Assembly (NCBI GenBank): GCA_964035545.1
Contig: OZ037766.1
Location: forward strand, 30,093,140 to 30,153,139
Direction: 5' to 3'
Origin: Bugula neritina
Taxonomy: Eukaryota; Bryozoa; Gymnolaemata; Cheilostomatida; Bugulidae
DNA: 60,000 nt
Below, piece after piece: positions 27,125 to 38,895 of the stretch (position 1 is the first letter of the stretch; every line of letters begins with the position of its first letter). Under the pieces are notes generated by a model. The model saw only the letters and a program-made list of their open reading frames with translations, searched no databases and was not told where the DNA came from. Both the position numbers and the translations under genes were made by a program.

Positions 27125-28110
27125 TTCAGAATAAGCTGTGAAAATGGGTGGGCAACTTCAAATTTCTGTATATTCCCCTATAAATATGACAAACAATTTG
27201 ATATATTCATAAATGGGTAGGCAACTTTGAGCTTATGTACATTTCACTATAAAAATGACAAACAAGGGTGCAGATCATAAATGGGTGACAACTTCAAGTT
27301 TATGCAAATTCTGCAATAAAGATGGCAAACAAGACAGCTTTGATAGTGGGTGGGTAACTTCAATTTTAACTAGATTTTACTATAAAAGTGACTAACAAGA
27401 AAGTTGAAATATGGGTGGGCAACTTCAACTTTATAAAAATTTTGCCATAAAGATGACAAACAATAAAATTAGGAAATAGGTGGGCAACTTCAATTTTATG
27501 TACATTTCACTATCAAGATAGCAAACAAGAAAGTTAGAAAATGGGTGGGCAACTTCAATTTTATGTACATTTCACTATCAAGATGGCATACAAGACTGTT
27601 CAGAGGTTGGTGGGTACTTTATATTTGATGTAAATTTTATTTTTGAAATGACAAACAATTTGACACGTTTATAAATGGGTGGGCAACTTCAATGTTGTGT
27701 ACATTCAATTATAAAAATGACCAACAAGAGTGTTCGGAATTTGGTGTACAAACTAGACTTTATGTAAATTTTACTATAAAGAAGATAAACAAGAAATTTC
27801 GAACATAGTGTAATGGATTTTCATCCCCTATCGTTTTGAAAAATTCTAGTTGCTATCACTGAAAAATACCCTGCCTTTTGTTCTCTCTCACAAAGTTACA
27901 ATAGGTAGGCAACTTCACGCTATAAAGATGATTAACAATAATATCTGATCATAAGTGGGTGACCTCAACTTTATACACACTGCTCTATAAAAATGACAAA
28001 CAAATAAAAACTTGTGAAAATAGGTGGGCAATTTCTAATTCATGTACATTTTACTATAAAAATAACCAACAAGGAAATGGAAAAATGGGTAGGCAACTTT
28101 CAGTTAAATT
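27125..28110. repeat. ~62-bp satellite array A
   Basis: Diverged tandem units with the core GGGTGGGCAACTTCAATTTT, then TGTACATTT(C/T)ACTATAAA and ATGACAAACAAGA. Units vary from about 55 to 70 bases. Paralogous to the longer array at 49,230-50,775. Confidence 0.9.
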
Positions 28111-29789
28111 CCAATAAATTACTTTAAACTGCGAAATATTGCACTTTTCAAACAATTATTGATATAATGTAGATTTTGACTTAACTTCGTACATAACACC
28201 ATTAGTGCATAGCTTATATGTTTGCATTTAAACAAAATTTTAAACTTTTTAAAAAAAATTGATAACTATTATAATGCAAAATTTAAATTAATTAAATATG
28301 TTTCTTTCCAACATTACAAGCTTCAAATAATCAGAATTGGGCTCACCAACCTATCAATAAGTTCACATAGTGGCACCTGTGCATTTACTCATATACAGTG
28401 TGTAAATTACAGATAACTTCATTGGTATGACTATAAATTTACCTGAATAGCCAAGTACATGGGAATAGCTAAACTTCTATCATTCAATACAAGCAAGGTA
28501 TAGATAGATTCTTCTTGACGCATGGAGCCTGGATGTTTCTCATATCAAGTAACCACAGATGTGAAAATGGCCTAAGGGAAATAAGAAAATATGCACAGAC
28601 TAAACTAATAATTAAAATAGGCTATAACAAACTATTTTCTGACAAAAAAGGAATATTTTGTAAAAAGCTAGAATGGTAAGTGTAACGGGAAGGGGGAGCA
28701 CAGCGGTCATATAAAGGGTACAAAAAGCTGGCCAAGTTGTAAGAGAATTTATTGACTTAGAGTTGGGATTTTTTTGTAGAAAGGTATTGACATAATTATT
28801 TAACCATTGTAGATTCAACACTTGCAGAACATACATGTTGAAAAGGCGAGTCAAAAACTGTATTTATACAGCTACTTTTTGTAAATCTTTTAAGATGTCG
28901 TTAAAGCTTAATAACTTTTTACACTCAAAGGTAACAATAAAAACCTATAAAGTTTACTGATGTTGTTGCCATTGCTTGTCTCTACATTGTTTAACTAGTA
29001 TAACAGCAAACTCTAAAATAGATTTCCCTTGAGCCACATTTATTTTCAAATTGGCCGCACGGGGCACAGTGGCCAAGCTGATTATTGCACCCTGATCACT
29101 GTTATTAGTTTGTTTGCCAAAAATTTTAGTTGAAACGTTAATGAAATCTATAGATATAGCCATTTCTGAGTTGTTTGTAAAATATCAAGGACATCATGGT
29201 AAGACTACAAAGCTACAAGGTGAAGCTCCCCTAATATACACATCTGGTGAAGTTAAAACTTCAATTGCCATTTTATACATCATACAAAACACTCTGCTGT
29301 TGCTACTATAGTATAGATAGTAATGATATTCATTTTATATTATATCATTGAGCGAATATTCATGCATATGCGTGACTAAAATAAATTGAAATTTGCTCAT
29401 TTGCTCCCCCTCTCCCTTCCATATACTCCAGCCACAAACCGAAGCCATGCACCTTAGCTACAAATTAAAGAAAAAAGTTCATTCATAATTGTGTAGTACA
29501 TGTTACTAAATTTTTTTTCTGATAAAAGTTCCTCTGAAGTGAAAATAAAAAAAACATTTTTAGATCTAAACAGTAATGAAAATGGCACCATAGAACCGAG
29601 TGATTTGCATTTTATTTTGCTTTCCACTGCTATCCGTGGTGACACAAACTGTACAGCTAAAACATGAATTTTGCTGTAGGTCTGAAAGAATATTTTTATT
29701 TATTTGTAATATCAAATGAATAAAAATCAAATGCTACAAAATCCGCAAAGTTTAAATATATTTGTTGTGTCCCACCCATTGGCCATTAT
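28111..29789. other. Right flank of duplicated segment A; unassigned ORFs
   Basis: Paralogous to 50,776-51,400 until about 28,690. The minus-strand frames at 28,612-28,854 and 28,954-29,163 have a somewhat protein-like composition (for example NVAQGKSILEFAVILVKQ) but no matching splice signals or start context. I do not call them genes. Confidence 0.35.
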
Positions 29790-30775
29790 ATGTTGGTATG
29801 AAAATATTTTGCTATTCATACATGATTGGTTAAGTATACAATTGTAGACGATATCACAATATGTTGAAATTATATAAAACTAACTAACAATTTACCAACA
29901 TTCAATTAGTGAAATATTTTATCTGTTATATCATATGTGTATATATACAGTCAAGGGAGACTGACATAATACACTGAGCTTCAACTACCACTTTGCTTTT
30001 GCGACAGTCACTTAATACAAGACAGTGCATTGAAGCTAATGAATCTGGATTAGTGTAGGACAGATAATAACAGTTAATCTCGTTATTTATGTTATAGGGA
30101 TGGCTGAGGCTGAAATAATAGTAAATTATTTATAACGCAAGCTCTGAAATCAATCATGGACAGTGGGTGGCAGCCAAGAACAGCAACTATCTCGTAAAAA
30201 TTTTTTGAAATGCCAATTTTGACTATTTAAATGTTTTAAATGACAAAATTGGGCTTTGCTTTTAGAAAGATTGTGCTTTTTGACAAACCTTGAGATATCA
30301 TTTGCTCTGCTAATTATACGTTTAACATATGAGGAGAGGGGCATGCACCCTATAAAACATTCACAATTATATGTGTGTAACTGCAGAATTAATGTAAATT
30401 TCTGGTGTCATCAAACAGATATTCTACATTTTAGTGTAAAACAGCATGTCTTCTGGCCCTAATTAAATTTAACCAGAAAAAAACGTGTTCAAGATGTTTT
30501 TTGGACCTGCCTATAATAAAAAAAAAATTATCTGCTGAGCCGTTCTCAACATGCAGTCACTTTATTGAAATATAAAATTTTTCAATGAATCATTAACCCC
30601 TACCCCTATTTCAAGGTATCCTGGAAAAGATGGTATAATGTATCCAACAATATATTTCAGCCATTATAATAACACTAATGTACGTACTCCATCTCTATAT
30701 CCTAACAGAGATGCATATAAAATATGTTGAGATTTTATACTGTGCAAGTCTACTATATATTAATTCACTTCATAT
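29790..30775 (+). repeat. Left arm of large inverted repeat (dispersed element body)
   Basis: Matches the reverse complement of 35,765-36,775 across its length, with interspersed differences. A third, 5'-truncated copy runs at 46,515-46,990. No coding capacity is seen. It leads directly into the pentamer array. Confidence 0.85.
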
Positions 30776-31365
30776 AGAGTAGAGTAGAATAGAGAAGAGA
30801 AGGGTAGAGTAGAGCAGGGCAGGGCAGGGCAGGGCAGGGCAGGGCAGGGCAGGGCAGGGCAGGGCAGGGCAGGGCAGGGCAGGGCAGGGCAGGGCAGGGC
30901 AGGGCAGGGCAGGGCAGGGCAGGGCAGGGCAGGGCAGGGCAGGGCAGGGCAGGGCAGGGCAGGGCAGGGCAGGGCAGGGCAGGGCAGGGCAGGGCAGGGC
31001 AGGGCAGGGCAGGGCAGGGCAGGGCAGGGCAGGGCAGGGCAGGGCAGGGCAGGGCAGGGCAGGGCAGGGCAGGGCAGGGCAGGGCAGGGCAGGGCAGGGC
31101 AGGGCAGGGCAGGGCAGGGCAGGGCAGGGCAGGGCAGGGCAGGGCAGGGCAGGGCAGGGCAGGGCAGGGCAGGGCCGGGCAGGGCAGGGCAGGGCAGGGC
31201 AGGGCAGGGCAGGGCAGGGCAGGGCAGGGCAGGGTAGGGTAGGGAAGGGAAGGGAAGGGTAGGGTAGGGTAGGGTAGGGTAGGGTAGGGTAGGGTAGGGA
31301 AGGGAAGGGAAGGGTAGGGTAGGGTAGAGTAGAGTAGAGAGGAGTAGAGTAGGGTAGAGTAGGGT
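30776..31365. repeat. Pentanucleotide array, mainly (CAGGG)n with TAGGG/TAGAG edges
   Basis: From about 30,815 to 31,233 nearly perfect CAGGG units, with a single CCGGG variant near 31,175. Flanks are TAGAG, TAGGG and AAGGG units. All G-runs are on the plus strand, so the strand has G-quadruplex potential. The long minus-strand open frames across it are translations of the repeat. Confidence 0.95.
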
Positions 31366-31500
31366 AATGGTAACGGTTGGTCACGGTTGGTTACATAATA
31401 AGAAATGTTGGTCTGATATATTATAACAGTAAAGATGAAATACAACCTGTGAGTCTCTTGGGCCTAGCAATTTACTCAACTGGCAATATTGTCACTGTTT
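31366..31500. repeat. Dispersed repeat paralogous to 39,185-39,410
   Basis: Shares GGTTGGTCTG, the ATAACAGTAAAGATGAAAT stretch and GAGTCTCTTGGGCCTAG with the second copy, which carries an additional 64-bp insertion. Here it forms the empty site. Confidence 0.75.
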
Positions 31501-31775
31501 CAAAATTAATCTCACTGAAGCATATAAAGTCAAGATTAAGGATCTACAGGTTTAATTACTTTGAGTATATTTGGAGTATAAAAAGCCTGATTATGAAAAC
31601 AAAAATTAGTCTATTGAAGGCAGAAAAGGCACAACATCAAAAACTTTAAGGTGAAGAATGCTTTTCTTGATAACTAGTTATATATTTGTATTTTTCATAT
31701 TCAAAAATTAATAAAATATAACAAACTTGATCTCTACTTATAATATACTTACAAATTTTTTTGAAGAAGCTGAAG

Positions 31776-32927
31776 ATGAGAACTTGGATCTTGATAGCAT
31801 TTGTATTGAGTGTAGCAGTGGTGTTTGTCTCTTCACAAAACCAAGCAGACTTTTCCTCTGCAGTATCTCTGTGTAAGTAATTTAATTCTTTATGATTATA
31901 TGATATTTTTGTAAATTTTGTTATTATATTGCAGTAAAGTGATAGTCAAGTGATTGGGCAAATTTTTAAACTTTTTCAGACAAAAGAAATTGGAAAAAAG
32001 AATTATCTGAATGTCTTAATTGAAGCTAATTGTTTTGACTTTTCTAGCATTAGGAAATATGTCTGCTACTTTGTATACTGTTGATAAAAATATAGCAAAC
32101 TAAATTTTGATACCTATTACGTAACTGCATTTTATAGAGGTCAAAAGGAAATTATACTTTACGTCATTTCTATGGCCAAATTTTGGTTTGTTATTTCAGC
32201 ATGCCAAGCTTGTTTACGTTCTCGTACTCAAGCATGCCTTCGGCGCTTAGGAGCAGGTAGAGGAGGCAAGGGTGGTAAAGGGAAAAAGAGAAAAAATAAA
32301 AGAGGAGACAGGAGAGGCAAGAGCAAGAGAGGCAATAAAAAAGGGGGCAAGAGAAATAAAAGAAAAGGGGGTAAAGATGGAAAGAGAAGTGGGAGGAAGG
32401 GAAGAGGAAGGGGTGGCAGAAAAAATAGAGAAAGAAATCTTAGAAACAGATCAGCTCGAATTTGCAATATAGAAGCCCAGCGACTCTGTATTAGCTTTTG
32501 TCAGCCACCAGCCCCAGCACCTACACAACCACCAATCACACCAGCTCCAATTCGTGCAGCACGAATTACACCAGCACCAATTATGATACAACTTATTACA
32601 CAAGCACCTATTAGACCAGCACGAATTACACTACCAACAATTACTGCTGCACCAACCACCACTACTACTAAACAAGTCATCGTCGCACGATTCCCTGGCG
32701 CAATCATCTTCGCACCAGCACCCACTACAACAACAACCACTACAACAACAACACCAACTACAACAACAACACCCACTACAACAACAACACCCACTACAAC
32801 AACAACACCCACTACAACAACAACACCCACTACAACAACAACACCCACTACAACAACAACACCCACTACAACAACAACACCCACTACAACAACAACACCC
32901 ACTACAACAACACCCTTTACAAAATAA
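31776..32927 (+). CDS. Secreted Cys-framed basic protein with Pro/Thr-rich tail, copy 2 (274 aa)
   Basis: Exons 31,776-31,872 and 32,200-32,927 (stop TAA), phase 1, donor GTAAGT, acceptor TTATTTCAG. Signal peptide MRTWILIAFVLSVAVVF. The cysteine triplets are C34-x2-C37-x7-C45 and C121-x7-C129-x3-C133. The basic core (46-120) is Gly/Lys/Arg-rich rather than Ser/Arg-rich as in copy 1. The tail has PAPI/RPARI motifs, a short non-repetitive island (VIVARFPGAIIFAPAP) and then hexapeptide PTTTTT repeats (18-bp units). A TATAAAAAG at 31,578 is a possible promoter. The gene lies in the spacer of a large inverted repeat. The frame is intact; function unknown. Confidence 0.84.
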
Positions 32928-33092
32928 ACAAAAACTACATTTGAAACATTAGCTTCTCTGCAATTAATCGGCTGTATTTTAGATTGTCTACCAATTAGCT
33001 ATTTTTTTTGTTGACAAAACAATTTTTGTTGCGAAATTTAGGTAGTTTAAAAGGTATTGGTGTTATAATGCTGTTTCTCCTTTTGACTATCA

Positions 33093-33098
33093 AATAAA
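33093..33098 (+). terminator. Polyadenylation signal of family copy 2
   Basis: AATAAA in the context CTATCAAATAAA, 166 bases after the stop, matching the position and context in copy 1. Confidence 0.6.
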
Positions 33099-33394
33099 GT
33101 CTACTGGTTATTTAAAATCCTAAGTTAATATATTTTATGCTTGTTACTAGACATTTAAGGAATTCGCAACATCAGAACTTGGCAAACATTTCTAACAATA
33201 CTTACCATTCCAAAAACTACAAAAAAAAATTTGAAAAAGTTATCAATTTCAGATGAAGCATGCATGTGGCTAAATTTTCAATTTGACTTCAGGAGTTTAG
33301 TATACAAACAACTTTTATATTATAGCTGAAAGCCAATTGCTAACATAAATTGTGATGTGGGAAAATATTTTTTATCTAAAATAATTGGATTAGA

Positions 33395-33757
33395 TTAGAG
33401 AAGAATAGGGTAGAAAAGAGTAGAGTAGAGTAAAGTAGAGTAGAGTAGAGTAGAGTAGAGTAGAGTAGAGTAGAGTAGAGTAGAGTAGAGTAGAGTAGAG
33501 TAGAGTAGAGTAGAGTAGAGTAGAGTAGAGTAGAGTAGAGTAGAGTAGAGTAGAGTAGAGTAGAGTAGAGTAGAGTAGAGTAGAGTAGAGTAGAGTAGAG
33601 TGGAGTGGAGTGGAGTGGAGTAGAGTGGAGTGGAGTGGAGTGGAGTGGAGTGGAGTGGAGTGGAGTGGAGTAGGGTAGGGTAGGGTAGGGTAGGGTAGGG
33701 TAGGGTAGGGTAGGGTAGGGGAGGGTAGGGTAGGGTAGGGTAGGGTAGGGAAGGGTA
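33395..33757. repeat. Pentanucleotide array (TAGAG, TGGAG, TAGGG blocks)
   Basis: Blocks in order: TAGAG to about 33,600, TGGAG to 33,670, TAGGG to 33,750. It occupies the same internal position in the dispersed element as the arrays at 30.8, 35.4 and 37.4 kb. Confidence 0.95.
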
Positions 33758-33847
33758 GAGTATAACTTAAGGTAATAAATAACAATTGTTCTAATCATGT
33801 TTTATAGCTATGAGTGAGAAAATTTGTGCTGTGAGGCCCTACACCTT
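33758..33847 (+). repeat. Dispersed element tail, part 1 (interrupted)
   Basis: TAATAAATAACAATT to GAGGCCCTACACCT matches 38,578-38,672 and 46,998-47,080. The match resumes at about 35,134 after the retrotransposon fragment. Confidence 0.85.
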
Positions 33848-35133
33848 GATTGATTGATTTTATTTCTATCACTAACCTGATATATGTTGTGCCAAAAAAA
33901 GGTGTTGAATACCGATGCCCCTGATATTAAAAATGATAACAGTGTAACATACATGGCTTAAAAATAGGAATAAAAAGTCTCTGAGGCTGGAAATCAATTG
34001 ACAAAAATTATTATACAAGTTTATTTAGCTTGAGTGCTGCCTGGCGTATAAAAGAATCTCTGCCCCATGCATGTGCTTCTGTATTTAATGGTACGATATC
34101 GTCCTGATGGGTTCTTTTCAAGAAAGTCCTTTAGAAAATGATTGTCATCATGTATATATTGCAGTAGCAAGATTTTAGTTCTGACATCTATTAGATTGTC
34201 GATATCCCCAAGATCTTTGATGCCTAGTTTGAGTGCCTCTTTAAAAAAGTGTCGGAGTTGCTTTTTATCTTTAGCATACAGGGAGATGTAAAGAATGGGC
34301 AGACAGTAAGTAAGAAGGGAGATAATAAAACTTTTAAATAGCATACTAGCCAGGGTGGTTGAACAAAGGTAAACAAAATTTCTAACAATATATAACATTC
34401 TTTGACTAGCTTTTGTTGCCACAGAGTTAATGTGCTCTTCAAAACGAAGTTTGTTGTCTATATCCATACCCCTACATATTTCACATTGTCACTAAAACTG
34501 ATACTAACTTTATTCAAAATCATAGCAGGGGTGTCTGGCTAAATCCTGTTAGTGGAAAACAATATTTCTTGGGTCTTACTTGGGTTCAACAAAAGGGCTA
34601 AGGAATTACATTCATTTGATATTCTATCTACTTCAAAAAAATAATTACTCAAAGCAGACTCATCAGAAATACAACCTATTACACAAGTGTCGTCTGCATA
34701 TTTTAAAATAGTGACATTATATACTAGTTTGAGATGTAATTCCATCAGTGTAAACAGAAAACAAAAGAGGGCTTAACACAGAACCTTGGGGAGTGCCTGT
34801 AAAATTTGTGACAATAGGCTAAGACATATAGTGCCATCAACTAATGTTCTTTGAACTCGGCCACTGAGGAAACTGGTTATTCATCCTGTTACATTACAAT
34901 CCAGATGTTGTAGCTTAGGTATAAGATGACTGACGTTTATAGTATTAAAAGCTAAAGAGAAATCTAGGAACAGGCATGGTGAGTAATTACAATTAGCTTG
35001 TCCGTCAATAAAATTAGTAACAGTCGTAGCGAGGCAGAGCACTGCATCCTGGGTTGAACGGTGTGAGCGATAAGCGAACTGAAATTTATCCAAGGGAGTG
35101 TGGTTAGAGATGTAGTTCTTCATAAGTATCTCT
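33848..35133 (-). mobile_element. 5'-truncated non-LTR retrotransposon (CR1/L2/Jockey-type RT), nested insertion
   Basis: Minus-strand frames at 35,123-34,881, 34,745-34,539 and 34,467-34,021 cover RT from the region before motif A (FAYRSHRSTQDAVL, LFLDFSLAFNTI) through the YADD box (LKYADDTCVIG) and LLLNPSKTQEI to the thumb and C-terminus (SFIISLLTYCLPILY). Stops and frameshifts separate them. The 3' end is AAAATCAATCAATCA, a short tandem tail like those of CR1/L2 elements. The apurinic endonuclease domain and start are missing. It is inactive, and it splits the dispersed element whose intact copy is at 38.6 kb. Confidence 0.88.
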
Positions 35134-35344
35134 ATAAATATTTATTATATAGACTATTCTGTAATTAGACTATAAGTTAACTAACTATATATATAGCACT
35201 ACTATATATCTTAAAAAACAACACCACCTGTAAAAAAATTTCTTGCACTAGACTGGGCTTGAGGACTACACTTCACCTGGGCTAGGGTTTGTGCCCGTTC
35301 AACTACTGTTTTTAATTACTAATTCACTTTCAAAGCTAGCTTAA
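35134..35344 (+). repeat. Dispersed element tail, part 2
   Basis: Homologous to 38,684-38,895: TTATTATATAG, then ACAACACCACCTGTAAA, GGGCTTGAG, CACTTCACCTGGGCTAGGG and AAAGCTAGCTTAACTCAGCT. It ends exactly where the inverted-orientation pentamer array starts. Confidence 0.85.
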
Positions 35345-35764
35345 CTCAGCTACCCTACTCTACCGTACCCTATTCTACTCTTCCCTATTTTACCCTACTC
35401 TACTCTACCCTACCCTAGTCTACCCTACCCCACTCTACTCTACCCTACCCTACTCTACCCCACTCTACTCTACTCTGCTCTACTCCACTCTACTCTACTC
35501 TGCTCTGCTCTGCTCTGCCCTGCCCTGCCCTGCCCTGCCCTGCCCTGCCCTGCCCTGCCCTGCCCTGCCCTACCCTACCCTACCCTACCCTACCCTACTC
35601 TACCCTACTCTACTCTACCCTACTCTACCCTACTCTACTCTACCCTACTCTACTCTACTCTACTCTTCTCTACCCTACTCTACCCTACTCTACTCTACTC
35701 TACTCTACTCTACTCTATCCTACCCTTCTCTTCTCTACCCTTCTCTTCTCTATTCTACTCTACT
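35345..35764. repeat. Pentanucleotide array, opposite orientation (CCCTA/CTCTA/CCCTG)
   Basis: Same pentamer family as at 30.8 kb but with the C-rich strand on plus, including a short CCCTG core (35,517-35,570) where the left arm has its long CAGGG core. It is the array portion of the right arm of the inverted repeat. Confidence 0.95.
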
Positions 35765-36775
35765 CTATATGAAGTGAATTAATATATAGTAGACTTACAC
35801 AGTATAAAATTTTAACATATTTTATATGCATCTCTGTTAGGATATAGAGTTGGAGTACGTATATTAGTGTTATTATAATGGCTGAAATATATTGTTGGAT
35901 ATATTATACCATCTTTTCCAGGGTACCTTGAAGTAGGGGTAGGGGTTAATGATTCATTGAAAAATTTTATATTTCAATAAACTGACTGCATGTTGAGAAC
36001 GGCTCAGCAAATAATTTTTTTTTTATTATAGGCAGGTCCAAAAAACATCTTGAACACGTTTTTTCTGGTTAAATTTAATTAGGGTCAGAAGACATGCTGT
36101 TTTACACTAAAATGTAGAATATCTGTATGATGACGCATTTACATTAATTCTGCGCAGCTACACGCATATAATTGTGAATGCTTTATATAGGTTACATGCC
36201 CCTTTCCTCATATGTTAAACTTATTAGCAGAGCAAATGATATTTTAAGGTTTGTCAAAAAGCACAATCTTTCTAAAAGCAAAGCCCAATTTTGTCATTTA
36301 AAACTTTTAAATAGTCAAAATTTGCGTTTCAAAAGAATTTTACAAAGTTTGCTGTTTTTGGCTGCCACCCACTGGCCATGCATGATTCATTTCAGAGCTT
36401 GCATAAATAATTTACCATTATTTCAGCCTCAGACATTCCTATAACATAAATAACTGTAAGCGCATGCTTTAGATGATTAACTGTTATTATCTGTCCTCCA
36501 CTAATCCAGATTCATTAGCTTCAATGCAAAGTCTTGTATTAAGTGCATGACTGTCGCAAAAGCAAAATGGTAATTGAAGCTCAGTATATTATGATATTAT
36601 GTCAGTCTCCCTTGACTGTGCATGTATACACATATATAGTAGATAAAATATTTTACTTCAATCTTGGTAGATTGTTAGTAATTTTTATATAATTTCAACT
36701 TGTAATATATTCTACAATTGTATACCTAACCAATTACGTATGAATAGCAAATTATTCTCATACAAACATTTTCAA
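35765..36775 (-). repeat. Right arm of large inverted repeat
   Basis: Reverse complement of 29,790-30,780 with point differences and small indels. The small frame at 36,178-36,444 is the antisense equivalent of a frame in the left arm (30,344-30,150) and is not a gene. Confidence 0.85.
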
Positions 36776-37189
36776 CAGAAATATTTACTAAACTGTATGT
36801 GGGGGAAAGTTATTATAGACATGGAATGCATATACAATACATGGTGCATAAAGATTCAAAAATAATATGTTCAGGGCATTACCAGTATCTAAATAAAGTG
36901 CTTCTTTCCCCAAAGATATTGGTCAGTGAAATGGTGTAGTGACCAAAGTTTAACTGAGGTGATTATTATTTACATAATTCAAATGCTATCAGTCAGAGTG
37001 TTATATAGACAGTTTATAATACACAAATAAAAATATGCAAATATATACTACTTGAAATTCCTAATTGGTTGTATTGTAATTATTTCTAAAGTATGCGTGC
37101 AGGACACATATATACTGTGTGCGTGTGTCTACTGTATTATACCAGTTGTCGTATTTGATTTATTGACGCTTGATTAAAGATTTCAATTA

Positions 37190-37385
37190 GGTTCATCTTA
37201 ATAAAACTACAACACTATAAATTATCAACAAAAAGAAAGAGAATCTGAGTATAAAATAACATAATGGAATACAGAATGCCTGGTGGTTCTGTTCATAGTA
37301 AGATACTGACTACTAATTTTCATCTTATACTTGCTTGCTATAATAAATAACTATAAATAGCTATAATAGCTATAAACAGTAGCTA
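37190..37385 (+). repeat. Left flanking inverted repeat of the 37.4-38.6 kb array
   Basis: Matches the reverse complement of 38,885-39,090, including AGTAAGATACTGACTACTAA and TTGCTTGCTATAATAAATA. The preceding segment 37,115-37,200 is the empty-site relative of 6098-6176. Confidence 0.8.
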
Positions 37386-38577
37386 GCTAGTAAAGTAGAG
37401 AAGAGTAGGGTAGAGCAGAGTAGGGTAGGGTAGAGTAGAGTAGAGTAGAGTAGGGTAGGGTAGGGTAGAGTAGGGTAGGGTAGGGTAGAATAGGGAAGAA
37501 TATATTATAGTAGGGTAGGGTACAGTAGGGTAGGGTAGAGTAAAGTGGGGTAGGGTGGAGTAGGGTAGGGTAAGGAAGAGTAGAGTAGAGTAGGGAAGAG
37601 TAGAGTAGAGTATAGAGTAGAGGTGGGTAGGGTAGGGTAGGGTAGGGTAGGGTAGGGTAGGGTAGGGTAGAGTAGGGTAGAGTAGAGTAGAGTAGAGTAG
37701 AGTAGAGTAGGGAAGGGTAGAGTAGGGTAGGGTAGAGTAGAGTAGAGCGGAGTAGGGTAGAGTAGAGTAGAGTAGAGTGGGGTAGGGTAGATCAGGGTAG
37801 GGTACTAGAGAAAAGTACAGTAGAGTAGAGTAGGGAAGAGTACAGTAGAGTAGGGTAGGGAAGAGTACAGTAGAGTAGAGTAGGGAAGAGTAGAGTATAG
37901 AGTAGAGGTGGGTAGGGTAGAGTAGGGTAGGGTAGGGTAGGGTAGAGTAGGGTAGAGTATGGAGTAGAGTAGAGTAGAAAAAAGTAGAGTAGCGTAGGGT
38001 AGAGTAGAGCGGAGTAGAGTAGGGTAGAGTAGAGTAGAGTGGGGTAGGGTAGAGTAGGGTAGAGAAGAGTAGAGTAGAGTAGAGTAGGGAAGAGTAGAGT
38101 AGAGTAGATTGGGGTAGGGTAGAGTAGGGTAGGGTAGGGTAGGGTAGAGTAGGGTAGAGTATGGAGTAGAGCAGAGTAGAGATGAGTAGAGTAGGGTAGG
38201 GTAGAATAGGGTAGAGTAGAGTAGAGTAGGGTAGTGTAGAGTAGGGTAGTGTAGGGTATGGTAGAGTAGAGCGGAGTAGAGTAGGGTAGAGTTGAGTAGC
38301 GTAGAGTGGGGTAGGGTAGAGTAGGGTATGGTAGAGTAGAGCGGAGTAGAGTAGGGTAGAGTTGAGTAGCGTAGAGTGGGGTAGGGTAGAGTAGGGTAGG
38401 GTAGAGAAGAGTACAGTAGAGTAGAGTAGGGAAGAGTAGAGTAGAGTGTAGAGTAGAGGTGGGTAGGGTAGAGTAGGGTAGGGTAGGGTAGAGTAGGGTA
38501 GAGTAGGGTAGAGTATGGAGTAGAGTAGAGTAGAGAAGAGTAGAGTAGCGTAGGGTAGTGTAGGGTAGGGTAGAGTG
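37386..38577. repeat. Long TAGAG/TAGGG pentamer array with higher-order structure
   Basis: About 1.19 kb of mixed TAGAG and TAGGG units with variants (GCGGAG, TTGAG, TAGCG). Higher-order copies are visible: 38,271-38,340 is repeated as 38,341-38,410 with a 70-bp period, and a block ending in TAGAGGTGGGTAGGG recurs near 37,620, 37,905 and 38,455. The 405- and 273-codon minus-strand frames are repeat translations. Confidence 0.95.
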
Positions 38578-38895
38578 TAACTTGAGGTAATAAATAACAA
38601 TTAATCTAATCATGTTATATATTAAAGTTTTATGGCTATGACTGAGAAAATTTGTGCTGTGAGGCCCTACACCTAATGGTTTTTTATTATATAGGCTATT
38701 CTGAAATTAGACTATAAGTTATGTAACTATACATATAGCACCACTATGTATCTTAATATTACAACACCACCTGTAAAGTTTTTTCTTGCACCAGACTGGG
38801 CTTGAGTACTGCACTTCACCTGGGCTAGGGTTTGTGCTTGTTCCACCACTGTTTTTGATTACTAACTCACTTTCAAAGCTAGCTTAACTCAGCTG
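38578..38895 (+). repeat. Dispersed element tail, uninterrupted copy
   Basis: Homologous to 33,758-33,847 plus 35,134-35,344 without the retrotransposon, so it shows the pre-insertion state. A shorter relative is at 46,990-47,170. Confidence 0.85.

Noticed and set aside
28612-29163. Two minus-strand frames of protein-like composition
   Set aside because: No splice junctions, start context or recognisable domain could be linked to them; kept only as a note.
30765-31445. 226- and 204-codon minus-strand frames rich in Pro, Ala, Leu and Cys
   Set aside because: They translate the (CAGGG)n array in frames without stops; no start context, splice sites or homology.
30776-38577. TAGGG arrays as interstitial telomere sequence
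   Set aside because: The unit is five bases and grades into TAGAG and CAGGG; no TTAGGG runs are present.
37383-38613. 405-codon minus-strand frame (Ser-Thr-Leu-Tyr repeats)
   Set aside because: Product of the TAGAG/TAGGG array; a length divisible by 5 keeps several frames open at once.
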